DNA of 64,000 bases from Albugo candida (lineage: Eukaryota; Oomycota; Peronosporomycetes; Albuginales), in the NCBI GenBank assembly GCA_040437565.1, contig JBDOQK010000049.1, positions 210,813 to 274,812 of the forward strand, in the 5' to 3' direction. Made by a program: the position numbers and the translations under genes. Within the stretch, counting starts at the first letter, position 1. Each line of letters opens with the position of its first letter. The notes below the pieces were generated by a model. The model saw nothing but the letters and a program-made list of their open reading frames with translations. It was not told where the DNA came from and did not search any database. Positions 25,858 through 38,249 of this stretch are shown here, piece by piece.

Positions 25858-27675
25858 ACGCCGATAGTTAAGAAAAAGCTAAGGCTAGGGGGCACACAGG
25901 GGCGCCGAAGATCATAGAATGCATTTTATCTTCTTTAATACAGTTCTCACCTTGCCTCCAAGCGCACGGATTCACCATAAAGTATACTTTTGGTATAGCA
26001 AGCTCAAAGTCAAGCACATTCGGCATCTCAGTGCAACAAGATGTCGACCTTCGGGATGGTTGATGAAGACGTAGAGATGAAGCACGCGTACATCACCGCA
26101 CCGGAGCATACCACGGTGTCAAGACTAATTGAATGGGACCAGGATTCGCTAATCCGCTAGCTTCGCCAGCGGGAGAAGCATGAGTGGCGTCTTCGCGAGC
26201 GCTGCTCTGCAACAGGTGAGAAGTATGACACCATCGCAGTGAGTATCAAGGGCTCCATCGATACGGTAACGCACAACAGCATGGCGTTCTATGTTGTAGG
26301 CGGGGATGTGGAGACGCTTACCGACTCCGACATTATGCAAAAGATCATTTGGAGCTGCAGCACGGTGAAGAATAATCATCTCCAGGACGTTGAGGCTTTT
26401 TTCGCCGAGAAGCTGGGAATGGAACTTAGTAAGACGACATTGAAGACCGGATCTTGAACTATTTCGCTTATTTTAACGAGAACTTGGGCAATTATGGGCT
26501 CCAACATGTGATGGGACAAACCAAGGTCAAAGGTCACGATGCAACAGTGCACACAAAGAACAGGACCAAGATCCATATTGATAACCTCGTGCCCACTATG
26601 CTAAAGCGTGGGATCATTCGCCTGGTTGCCCTCGCAAGGCCAAAGCGGATGAAAAAGCTTCATATAATCGGATCCTGGAACGTGCTCATGAGCAACAGTA
26701 TTACTTCTTGATGACAATAGAGGATAGAGCAAAGCAGACTACACAAAGCAATCCACCTATCACTCGCAAGTCTCATACCCAGTATGTTAAGGGTTCCATT
26801 AACGGTGATGACACGTCTCGACCGTCAAGGCAGCTCCCACCGGAACCACCAACTTCCACACCAAGCCGCGATGGCTGTCTGGTGTGTAAAGGTTTTCACT
26901 GGGTGTCTAAGTTTCCAACATCATCCAACGCACACAAGGATGAAGAGCAAACGAGCCATGCGAGAGCGCATGGCATCACGTCTCTCAGCAAAGCGCACCA
27001 CACTCTCTACAAACCAATCCTAGCAGCTATCAGAGGTCCTCGCGGGTGATTTGGAGGTCCCGCTGAGCGCTGACTCGGGTTCAGATGTATCCATCGTTCC
27101 CCGTAGTCTTTTTCTTGGCCTCACGCACGTGAGCACCGCCCTCCGTCACCCTCTTAGTGTAGAGGTGGTTGGTGGTGCTACGTTGGTCTACCGCGAGCGA
27201 GCGATATTGGACGTCCAAGAACATACTGCTGCAGGACCGGTCAGCATCAAGGATATTGACTGTCTCGTCCCGGACGAAGAAGACCAATTCATTCTTGGCA
27301 AAGATGTTCTCAGCAGTCTTGGTATCATGTTGGAGCCATGATCGCTAATCTAGCAGAGGGACCAGCCACCGATCCAATTGGTGATGATCTTACCACCAAT
27401 CTTGCTTCTGAAGTTGGTGTCGATGTTGATTCGGACATCCTAAATCTTCTATCTTCATTGGAGCACGCACCACTGTTGGAAGAGGGTGAGGATAGGGCCT
27501 CGCGCATGAACTATATGAACTCGCCGTCCAACACAGAGATATTTGGTGGAGCCAGCAAGCGCCGGTATTTACGAAACAGCTAAGGCTAGGAGGCACACAT
27601 CATAGCATGCATATGAACTTCCATAATACACTTCTCAATTTGCCTTCAAGCGCACGGATCCACCATATATACATC
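25858..27675 (+). mobile_element. LTR retroelement fossil with gag-like and retropepsin-like parts
   Basis: Direct end repeats of roughly 120 bp lie at about 25858-25985 and 27558-27675. They share AGCTAAGGCTAGG and the AAGCGCACGGAT core. Between them are a gag-like region and an aspartic protease-like part, probably of the Ty3/Gypsy kind. No reverse transcriptase is seen, so the element is internally deleted. It is broken in a few places. The end repeats have drifted clearly apart, so it is not recent. Confidence 0.6.
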
Positions 27676-28840
27676 CATGATTAACTTTGAGCGGACATAG
27701 GTTTTCGAGCCAAGTCTCCGACCAATATGAATTGAACAATGCTGTATGACTATACTGTGTAAATGACTTCAAATAATCATTAAGCTTTGCTCTTTAATTC
27801 TGTCCGTGCACTGAGGGGTATCTCAAAAAAAAAGTAGATTATGTTGATAGCTAGTTTATATACGAAGTATTCTAGTAGTCTGCCAGTGTACACAGTCTTT
27901 CCGTTAAATTGCGACCAAATGAGAAAGAGCAAGTCGATATCCAGAGAATGCAAGCATACAATTGAACATTTTATCGCTATTTTCACACAAAGTCTGAAGC
28001 GCTTCATTGACGTTGTCGAGAGTGCTCAGCACCAAGGCCATACGGGTCTCCTTTATGCACGCGTACCTCACATCTTTAGTTACTGTCTTGATGATGCAAA
28101 TCAGCCTGTGGAAGGCATTTTATGAAATGTTCAAGACCGGATTAATATTTTCGGCGTGTTACAGAGCACCAAACTGATCTCTACTTCACGATGGAAAAAG
28201 GCATTTACTGCCAGCCAGATAGAGCCTATCATTTAAATGGGGCATTACAAACGTGATACGATAAAAACTGCAGACAAAGATTTGAAGCGAACAAATGGAA
28301 ATTCGATGACTTCAATTAAATTACCCCCCCCTGGTGCCAATTACGCTAGTGAGTTTGCCAATCAGATAAACTCAACAAATGGAGTCATCGAGAATGGTAA
28401 AGCCCGGTTCACAAGTGAACAACTTTTGCGGTACGATTTGACTCTGCTCTCAGGTGCAACTAGTATTGCGATAGATCAGGTGCCATAACGATTCAAACAT
28501 TTTTTTTCTTCTCTCGCTGAATTGTACCATGCCGTGTCCCCGCATGACCAATTTATCCGCATTGAGGACGTCAGGATTGGATAAAGGATTCGATAAGGAT
28601 TCGAGCATTCCATTCATCCAAAATTCGATTCATTCGGTGCAAAATGTAAATGTCGAAAAGCGCTCTGCGAAAAGTCTGGTTTTTGGGCTGGACGTGTACG
28701 TGACTTCCTCGGTCGACTACTGGACGCGCGGACACTATGCACTTGGACATACCAGCAGATACTATAAGACAGTGGATCCCGATGATGAGTCGATAGTTGC
28801 CTGGCAAAACCACTACAAAGATTCGAATCATGTCACTTGA
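27676..28840 (+). other. Cluster of unrecognised ORFs
   Basis: Three plus ORFs (27841-28125, 28237-28488 and 28529-28840) follow each other with coding-like composition. The first has CKHTIEHFIAIFTQSLKRFIDVVES, the second LPPPGANYASEFANQIN, and the third LVFGLDVYVTSSVDYWTRGHYALG. They may be parts of one spliced or decaying gene. I recognise no family. Confidence 0.3.
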
Positions 28841-29379
28841 TCAGCAAAGAGTTCTCCATCATTGTCGCCAGGATGGTGAAATACAATTTCATTTGGAGAG
28901 ACGAATGAAGCTTCAACGGATGCAACTTCTATAAAAGTTCACCCTCAACCCTTTGGACACTATCTGTTTATTGTTTACAGCTGCTTTAATGGTAATTGCT
29001 ACAATGCGCACAACCCCCCCCCGTATCGGACCGCACGAGCTAACGGACATAATTACTATCGCACCACATTGACATAGGTATATGGTACAGCAGAAAATAT
29101 CATCTTCTTGGTGCGAACAAGCGGCTTCAGATGTGTTGAAGCGTTACAATCACGAAGTTGGATAGTTCATCGCACCTTCGGTGCGACACGGAACAATCGA
29201 TGTGGTTTCGTTGCGATCATGGACCGCTATATAAGGCTTCTATTGGAATTCAAGTACGCAAATCTTGGTAAAATCCCGGTATCTTGGACGAGCCACATCG
29301 GAGATTTCGGAAATACTTCTCTGCAGCTTCCCGAGGTTAAAAAATCCTAGAGTTTTTTTGGAGAAACTGACACAGTTGA
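28841..29379. other. Spacer, possibly LINE-derived
   Basis: An ORF at 29108-29350 contains CVEALQSRSW, which loosely resembles the WSEALQSH stretch of the LINE remnant at 7.3 kb. Nothing firmer was seen. Confidence 0.25.
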
Positions 29380-29520
29380 GCTCTTCTCAAATTGTATAAG
29401 TCCTGCTACAGTCGAAAAACAAATGCTGATAACTTTCCACCTCACCACAATGTTCCCGTCTGCACAGGATGATTTCCGCATGAGCTTGCCTTGAAGCCAG
29501 AATCTTGATCGCACTGGTAA
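29380..29520 (-). mobile_element. LINE 3' fragment (zf-RVT)
   Basis: On the minus strand this encodes CRREHCGEVESYQHLFFDCS, an apparent zf-RVT finger like that at 7.96-8.07 kb. It is a short, truncated remnant. Confidence 0.5.
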
Positions 29521-30410
29521 AATTGAATATGTAAGTCGGAGCTGATATCCGAGTGTGTCGGTAATAAACGTCCTCGAAGAAGTTTAAAACCCTGTTAGAA
29601 ATCCCTTACCCAAGTCGAAGCACCTATCCGGTATCTCTCCGGTACGTGCAGGAGCAGTCGGTGAGGCTTTCTCGGTGGTTCTGCTTTCTGTGTAGCCTTC
29701 GGACAACTACACATTCTTCAGCCACCACAAGTCCGGGAAGCTAGATTCATCTGATATGGCTGTAATAGTCACTCAGTTACTGCAGCGCATCCGCTGGGGA
29801 TTGGTCTCATTACTTGGAGTTGACTTAGCACATGGAGCGAGACCGGCTTATGTGGAAGTCAAAAGCAATGGATCAAATTATTTTCCAAGCCATGAGAACG
29901 GGGACGGCGTCACTTCTGAAAAACTATCGAAACAACGAGATGCCATCCTCTGTCAACACATTGGTCATCTCGGGACAGATCGGCAGTTATAAACCGGATA
30001 GACTCGATAGTTTATCACTAAATGGCGACATCTCGGAGATTTTTCACACCTAATTTTGAAGATCACAGCACACATAGTCTGACCTCGCTTCGGAATTTTG
30101 AGTCATTTTTATTCCTTATGAATATGGATTTCATATGGTTTTTTATGGAGTTGATTGACATCTCATTCTCCGATGCAGAAAGACGGCGCATTCATGACCA
30201 GAGGCTACTCTCGACTTGTGATTGAATCTTTTCTTTCTTATGCTACAGAGGAGTAGTACACGTGCTAATAGTGTCGATGCTTGGGAGGAATCGTGACGAA
30301 TGTCAGTGGATCTCATCCGAGATGAGGCAGAAGTGACACTTGAGTGACTGGAGTGATCGGAATTGTCAATTGCCGGACCAGCGACCTCATCTACGTCAGT
30401 TCACACTTGA
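29521..30410. other. Spacer, nothing recognised
   Basis: Only short ORFs are present (29756-29992, 30022-30225), with no known motif. Confidence 0.3.
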
Positions 30411-30960
30411 GACGATCTAAATCACGTTCCGTGCACAGGTTTGGTACTTTTGAAGCGGTGTTACGATCAAGAGAGCGCCTTCACCTGGCTTAGGTGCTAA
30501 ATCACTTCGGTGGACAGCTTGCTTTAGCTGCTTTTCCGGAGATCGGAGGTGATCGCTGCGTAACGCTAACGTCCAAGTACAAGTGCAGCTCACATGGTAG
30601 CACTAGCTGGACGGCTATAATGATCAATTTTTACGGGTATCATTGATGGGAGCATGTACAACCATATGATTCGTATATCTAGGCTGAGCGCTGTCTTATT
30701 AAGGGGTTGGGTGAGACATCTGCAATGAGAGAACTGAGAACATCAAGACTTGTTATCAACTATTATAAATATTTTCTTGAAGGGACCCATCTTAATCGGC
30801 CAAAAGGAACGGGCTGCTAGGTGCAAAACATATTGGGATTATCCTAGGTGCTTCCTGTTGGTTATCGAAATGTCTATTGAATCTTTGAGATAGCCCAGGA
30901 AAACATAAGGTTCAATTTTTGATTCTAGCAATAAAGACACCTTCGACAAATCTTGAAAGC
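30411..30960 (+). mobile_element. MULE-associated fragment and weak dispersed-repeat end
   Basis: Bases 30411-30620 are similar to 21600-21790. Near 30890-30960 a diverged version of the shared repeat end occurs (GATAGCCCAGG...AAAGACACCTT). This is an old, truncated remnant. Confidence 0.35.
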
Positions 30961-32420
30961 CTTCATGTTGATCCACGTTTACCTTGCCTTTAGTGCTCTC
31001 AGAGGTCAGGTGATATAGCTCGCAACTACTCCACTATTCCAGATTTTTTGATTATATCGATATTATCACCAGACTTGTCATATCTGCGATCGTTCAACGC
31101 TCAGGTATGCCGAATAAGCAAGCTATGAGTCATTCATGAGCATGAATTGAAATCCCCACATACAACATCCGATATTTTTTCATGCTTAGGTTTCTAATTT
31201 AAAAGAAGCAATGTTTCTTGCAGCTTCGCGTGCCGAAATGCTCGTCAGGGAGTAAAACCAGCTTTTCCTGAATGGTATCATTTAGGTGCAGCACAGTAGG
31301 CGTCATTGCCTGTCGGGATATTATTCGACACATGAACTGGAAGAATTAGCTAAGAAGCGCATGTGCAGTCTAAATGACATGCATTGCATACATCTCTAAT
31401 CTTGAAGCTTAACAACTTCTTAACATCAAATGGCGATATTTTGTCTATATATTCGCTATATTTTACCCGCCAAATCACCCTGATTAAAGAATGCATTGAT
31501 AGCTCCTATCCGATAGTGCCTCGTATGACCAAGCAACTTTTTATCATCTTTGCCATGAAAACATTATCGGCGATATATTGGCAATGATATTGCAAACATT
31601 GATGAATAATTAGATAAGACTAGCTGACTTTTGACTCTTGAAATACCCGGGCCATCTTATATATATCCGCTCCAACGCCAGTCCAACGTTGCATTGACAA
31701 AAGCCCACACAAAAGTCTAGTGTTGTGATATGCGGTAAAATAATTGGAATTAACGCGGCTGCTCAAACAAATACTTTATGGAGGAGTTATGCGGCACAAA
31801 CAATACAAGTAGAATCGTCTTTCCTTTTTATTAGTGAGATTGAATGTAGGCATTTGACCTGCCCGAGATGTAGTGTAAGTGAACGCAAAGTGAGTTAGAG
31901 ATCGACCATATCATTAAAAACTGAGATATGGAAGCCCAACTGAAACATTGAGGTGGACGGTGGAAAATCTCATCGTTCAGCTCTTTGCAATGACCCAATA
32001 AACATTATTTCTGCCGCGATTCCACTATTGTATGACTGCTGACGAATAAGGGCCGCGCGTCATTCTTATCAACCATTAACATACTGCAACTATATGACGT
32101 ACAAGTCTTCCCAATTATATAGCAACTGGATTGTCACCCATCGGCTCACAATGATGCAAATACAGCAATATGGTAAGATTATAAGAAGGTTTGTCTGATT
32201 TGATAGAAGCTATTTTCCGATGACAGATGACGTATACCTGAAATGAGTGCTGAAGACAGTCGAGTTCTGAATTTCCATACATTATACATTGCGTGCGATC
32301 TACAGCTTTACATATTTTTCATGTCATCTTATCCAACTTGTGTAACATTGCTACATTGCTATCTACAGATGTATATGCGTACTTAAACAGACTTCCATTT
32401 TCCCGCCAAGAGTGTAGCGA
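30961..32420. other. Intergenic region upstream of FANCI
   Basis: No gene was recognised. The last few hundred bases should contain the FANCI promoter; no clear box can be named. Confidence 0.4.
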
Positions 32421-35400
32421 ATGCAATGGGCGACGCAATTTAAAAGTCTAAAAGATTTTTCAAGTCAACTATGCAGCGAGACCAATGACTTCACCGCAAC
32501 AGCAATACGTGATTCAGATAACACAGATACAAATCTTCCAACAAACGCTATTGATGAAATTGATCGATACGGCATCACATCATTCTTTAATCATCTGGGT
32601 AGCATTTGGACCTCAAACTCATCATCCACTGCGAGTATATGCACTTCTGACTTTATTCCTATTGTGAAGGCGCTTTTGTATCTTACAAAACGCAAAAATG
32701 ATCAAAACTCTACCAGAATGCTGTTGCACACTCATATAGTCAAGCATTTTCTCCTCTTATTGCATCGTGATGTGCTTCCACCCGATGTCAACGAATTTGT
32801 ATATTTGCATGCGACGGTAGAGATTTGCAACGTACCGTTTCACTCCATATCGAATTGCATTGAAATCATCCTTTTCGGAACGACGCCAGCTTCAACCTGT
32901 ACAGACTTAGTTTGGACCTCTTGCAATGCGTCAAACCTCATGGACCTCTTCTTCACCATTTTACAACAGATAGTACGCGACACCACCGCCGCAGTTGTGA
33001 TAGATTTTTCACTTCGATCCCGACTAAGCCGTGTACCCGATATACTTGACAGCTTTATAGCAATCTCGTCAGAGTCAGAGGAAGATCAGAAATCGAATTT
33101 GAGTTGTCCAACTAGCACGTTCTTCGACATCCTCTTCACGTATTTTTTCAATCCAAGAATTCAGTGGCCAAATGTTGTCATCTCTAACGTGCTTGAAAGA
33201 TATCGTACTGATTGGATTCTGAGCCATCGACAAGAATGGACTCTTACATTGAAGATTGTGCAAGAGTGTGCAAACTACATTGATAATACTGAGATCACCG
33301 TTCGCTTCGAACGCATCTCTTCCCTATTGCATCACGTTTTACTTCTCTGTCGAAGTCTTCGAGCAAAAGCATGTCGAGTTGCATTGGTGCGGCTATTCTG
33401 GTATATGTTGCAACAAGCCTCAATAATTTCTCCACCCACAGGGAAAGCGTCTTCACATCAGCAATCAAGCAATAACACAGAGTGGAGTGCTGTACGCGTA
33501 CATGTGTCGATGATTTTGTACAATGTTGAGTCTGTGATGAAGCAGCAAGCGAATCACACTCTTGTGATTGTGTTACTCCATGAAATCGAGCGCACCTGGG
33601 CACGTTCGAATTCAACATACTGGCTTGAGACATTATGTCTCTTTTTGATATGTGAGCAAACTTCATCGTCGAAAAGGGTCTTTCAATCAATAGCGGACCA
33701 TGCATTCAAAAGCAGTGACAATTCGACCTCATTTCGAGCCATGATCTTGGATTTGGTTGCATTCGTCAGCTTTGAGAAATGGGATGTGGTTACCAGCATG
33801 TTTGTGAATTTAGGCTTTTCCCTCATGGAGCAACAAGTGACTCGGAACATTCTCCAGAATCGAAAGACCTCTTTCTTGCAATGGAATGGAGCCATTGATT
33901 CGGCACCGTTTGGTATCCGGCTCATCCTTAGCTGCTTACATCATCAACTGAATTGTCGTACACGAGTTCTCGACAATGTGTTCACAAATCTGATTGTCTA
34001 CTCTGGACACGTGACTGAGAAACAGCGTTCCGATACCTTTTCGAAGAAAGGAATATCGCATACATTGCTGGAATGGAACGTGAATATGTTTGCTTTGATC
34101 GTCGATCGGCATGCTGTGATTCTGACAGCGCCCGAGTCACATCGTTGGCTCGACATTCTTCCGAAACTCCCTCTCGATTATGCTGCTCCGTACCTCCGAG
34201 CATTATGCTCTCTTGCACGTCAAGAGCCGCGGGTAGAGGCTTACCTGATCCTCAAATTACGCAAGCTATTGTATCGAAAAGAAGAACGTTTTCGAGTGAT
34301 CGCAATGAATGGATTCTGTACCCTCTTAGATCGGGCTATCCACATTCTACGTCATGATGTATCAACTCTTTCTCAGTTGTATTCACAACACACCACCAAG
34401 GCATTGACCAGTTTTTCACAGACACTAGCCAGCACTCAATATGTGAATACATTACCGCAGACATCGAGCATCGCCGAAGAGCTTTTTCGGCAGTTCTGTA
34501 GCTTGTTCAAACGTGCCCTTGAACTCCAAACAATAGTTCGAAAGGCGCTTTATGATAATTTTGTGGCATTATTCGCTGGCTGTGTCATCCTCCGCGAACC
34601 AATACTAAAATTATTAACTGAACATTTTGAAGCTTCATACTACAATTCCGATGAGACATCACTGCCTCCAATTCAACTTGAAGCGTGTGTTTCAGAGGCT
34701 GCAGGAAACGTTTATGACGAGCCAGTGACACATTTATTGTGGGCGATTTCGAGCTGTACAGAAATGCTTTCTGAATCGTTCACATCCGACAACCTTATTG
34801 GATCGCAGTTTGAAGACATGGAATTGTCCGATTTGCATCGAGGAACACAAGTTATATTGAGCTCTGTCATCGATCGAATGAAACGCTGTGAGCTGCAGCA
34901 TTTTGACTTGAACGATACCATCTCATTTGCTCATTCCAAGTCCAATCGTTGCATCGTACAGAATCTCCGGAGCGTTCTCGAGTTTTGCATGAGTGCCCTG
35001 CTTGAGAAGGTCGTCNNNNNNNNNNNNNNNNNNNNNNNNNNNNNNNNNNNNNNNNNNNNNNNNNNNNNNNNNNNNNNNNNNNNNNNNNNNNNNNNNNNNN
35101 NNNNNNNNNNNNNNNAATGTGTTCACAAATCTGATTGTCTACTCTGGACACGTGACTGAGAAACAGCGTTCCGATACCTTTTCGAAGAAAGGAATATCGC
35201 ATACATTGCTGGAATGGAACGTGAATATGTTTGCTTTGATCGTCGATCGGCATGCTGTGATTCTGACAGCGCCCGAGTCACATCGTTGGCTCGACATTCT
35301 TCCGAAACTCCCTCTCGATTATGCTGCTCCGTACCTCCGAGCATTATGCTCTCTTGCACGTCAAGAGCCGCGGGTAGAGGCTTACCTGATCCTCAAATTA

Positions 35401-38214
35401 CGCAAGCTATTGTATCGAAAAGAAGAACGTTTTCGAGTGATCGCAATGAATGGATTCTGTACCCTCTTAGATCGGGCTATCCACATTCTACGTCATGATG
35501 TATCAACTCTTTCTCAGTTGTATTCACAACACACCACCAAGGCATTGACCAGTTTTTCACAGACACTAGCCAGCACTCAATATGTGAATACATTACCGCA
35601 GACATCGAGCATCGCCGAAGAGCTTTTTCGGCAGTTCTGTAGCTTGTTCAAACGTGCCCTTGAACTCCAAACAATAGTTCGAAAGGCGCTTTATGATAAT
35701 TTTGTGGCATTATTCGCTGGCTGTGTCATCCTCCGCGAACCAATACTAAAATTATTAACTGAACATTTTGAAGCTTCATACTACAATTCCGATGAGACAT
35801 CACTGCCTCCAATTCAACTTGAAGCGTGTGTTTCAGAGGCTGCAGGAAACGTTTATGACGAGCCAGTGACACATTTATTGTGGGCGATTTCGAGCTGTAC
35901 AGAAATGCTTTCTGAATCGTTCACATCCGACAACCTTATTGGATCGCAGTTTGAAGACATGGAATTGTCCGATTTGCATCGAGGAACACAAGTTATATTG
36001 AGCTCTGTCATCGATCGAATGAAACGCTGTGAGCTGCAGCATTTTGACTTGAACGATACCATCTCATTTGCTCATTCCAAGTCCAATCGTTGCATCGTAC
36101 AGAATCTCCGGAGCGTTCTCGAGTTTTGCATGAGTGCCCTGCTTGAGAAGGTCGTCGATCACTCGGAGACGATGGTCTCTATCGATGAAAGTGTCGAAGT
36201 GACTCTTTTGCACTGGATGTCTCTACATCGCTGGTCAGAATCCAAGTTGAATAGCCCACCCAGAAGCAAAGCATCGAAAAAAAACAAAAGTGACGATTTG
36301 AAAGGCGTTGAAAATGCATCTCCAACGGTAGAGGAAGAGCGCCTGCCGAAAAGTTGGATCACACTACGCGCGTTACGAGGATTTTTTCGGAACGTTCATA
36401 TTGCGTGGAGTAAAGATGAAAGATGGATTGCTAGCACAGAGCATTCACAATTGATGATTTTCTTCATAAAAAAACTTGAGGATGTTCTGATGGACGAAAT
36501 GGATACGCTTCCAGGCTGTAAAGGAGCCTCTGGAAGGAGACGCGAATTAGAACTGCAGCAAACCAGAAAAGCATCCATTTTACAGATCTCAAAAGATATT
36601 CTGTGGATAAGCTTTGCGATTTGCCAACAATCAAAGGATTTATTTCGTTCTCGAAATGTTTGTTTGAAAAGAGAGAGTGTCGGGGAACTTGCTTTTCAAG
36701 CGTTTAGAAGAATACTTGCGTATTGGAAAAAAACGGAGTCATCTATTTGTACCGTTGAATTGCACGTGCACGAGGCTTTCAAGTTTTCGGAAATGCTGGA
36801 ATCCGTACCCGATAATACAGCAAATTCGATCGCCATCATGTCTACATGCATACGCTCAATGATGAAAGTCTTTGCAGCTTCCTTTCGTCAAAATGTGGAA
36901 ATGAATTCAAATGGGCTTGAACTCATCCAAGAGCTAGAACGGTTGGCTGGAAAAACACCGACTGCAGCCAGCCAAGTTGCCTTGGAAGAATTGGACTTGC
37001 ACGTGTCTGAATGGCTAAAATCCTTGCTGTCCTCTACCAAGCCTTTGCTTTCTCCAGGAAGTGTCAAACAGGTAGTGGAGATGCTTTTCCGACGTGAATT
37101 GCTCTCCGCTGACGACAAATTACCTGCTTCCTGTCCTTTAGTGACGCTGAAGTTTGCAAAATGTTTATCTATGGGCTTATTGCTGGCATGCAAGGTCGAC
37201 GATATCACGGATGTAATCAAGGTTATCGGAGCTGATGGTGACACGAACCAGTGTCCAATAATGCCATTCCAGCTAGAGCATCAATCTTCCAGTAATATTC
37301 TTGCAATTGTGGCTGCTGTTCAAAACTTTGTTCAAGAAGAGCTCGATGCGTTGGAACGTCATCTCAAAGATCTGCAACAACAAATGCGGCACCAATGGAG
37401 TCTCTCATGGAAAATATTGGATTCAGAGTGCATGGAAAAAATTAATGAAATCTTAGCTTCTTTTCAGCTGAATGATATGGCTCCAATTCTCGATTCATCA
37501 CCCTCGTGGAGCTATCTTCCTCACCGCATGTTCCACATTGTCACCATCCTTGTACCTTTTGTCTTGGTGGATTTCAATAAATTCGCAATATCATCCAAGA
37601 CACTCCGACTGTGCCGACGGGTTCTCAAGCTACTGACCAAATTCATCCAAATTCGTATTCGATCAAAAGTATCAGAGTTGCCTCCCATCATCCAGCAATT
37701 ATTTTGTGTCACCGGGGCTCAATTTTCACCGGCATTGCTTGAGTACATTGCGTGCATATACGATGAAACAAAGGAAAGTAACAGCGGTAACGATGTGAAG
37801 AAAGCGAAGAAGAGGTCTGGAGAAGCGCTCAAACCACGCAGTGCAGTACCGATGCAATCACGGGTGATTCCTGAAGTCATTTTCGCATTGGAGCAATTTG
37901 ACACCGCTTTGATACGGCTGTCACGATTGTGCAAGGGTGTAGACTTCTCGATATGGTGTCGATTGAGGCAATCGCGCGATTTTCGCTTGAATCGCGATCG
38001 TATCCGGGCTTTTTTCGGGCACGATGAACCCGAGCCGGAATCAAGTATTATACAAAAAAGAAGACGTTCCAATGAGGTTGGGAGTTCTTTGAATGGAGGG
38101 AGAGACGCTCTATCTGATGTAACGATTGCATCAGACGCAGAAAGCGCGAGGGAAGAGGAAGAAGAGCTTGAAAAGACTCAACGGCAGATAGAATCGAATG
38201 AGGAATCTTCATAA
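32421..38214 (+). CDS. FANCI, Fanconi anemia group I homologue
   Basis: FANCI pairs with FANCD2 as the clamp that is monoubiquitinated at DNA interstrand crosslinks and starts their repair in the nucleus. The gene has no intron. A 1041-bp contig overlap (33975-35015 = 35116-36156) is counted twice. Dropping one copy leaves one frame of about 1550 residues; human FANCI has 1328. Diagnostic segments are LPPIQLEACVSEAAGNVYDEP (human LPPLKLEAC...QEP), RVIPEVIFALEQFDTALIRL (human PIPNLIFAIEQYEKFLIHL) and SRDFRLN (human SRDFKIK). A basic QKRRRS near the end is a likely nuclear signal. Lys430 in HAFKSS lines up with the human ubiquitination site VVKSFK (Lys523) when I align by eye. The start is the first ATG of the frame. 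Confidence 0.9.
33975..36156. other. 100-N gap with 1041-bp duplicated flanks inside FANCI
   Basis: Gap 35016-35115. The flanks 33975-35015 and 35116-36156 are identical as far as I checked. The repeat is in frame and would make the protein look internally duplicated, but it is a scaffolding artefact. Confidence 0.9.
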
Positions 38215-38249
38215 ACATTTATCGATTACAACCAATAAGAAATCAGTAG

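Noticed and set aside
33975-36156. Internal duplication of FANCI
   Set aside because: The repeat is exactly the flank of a gap, and FANCI relatives have no such duplication.
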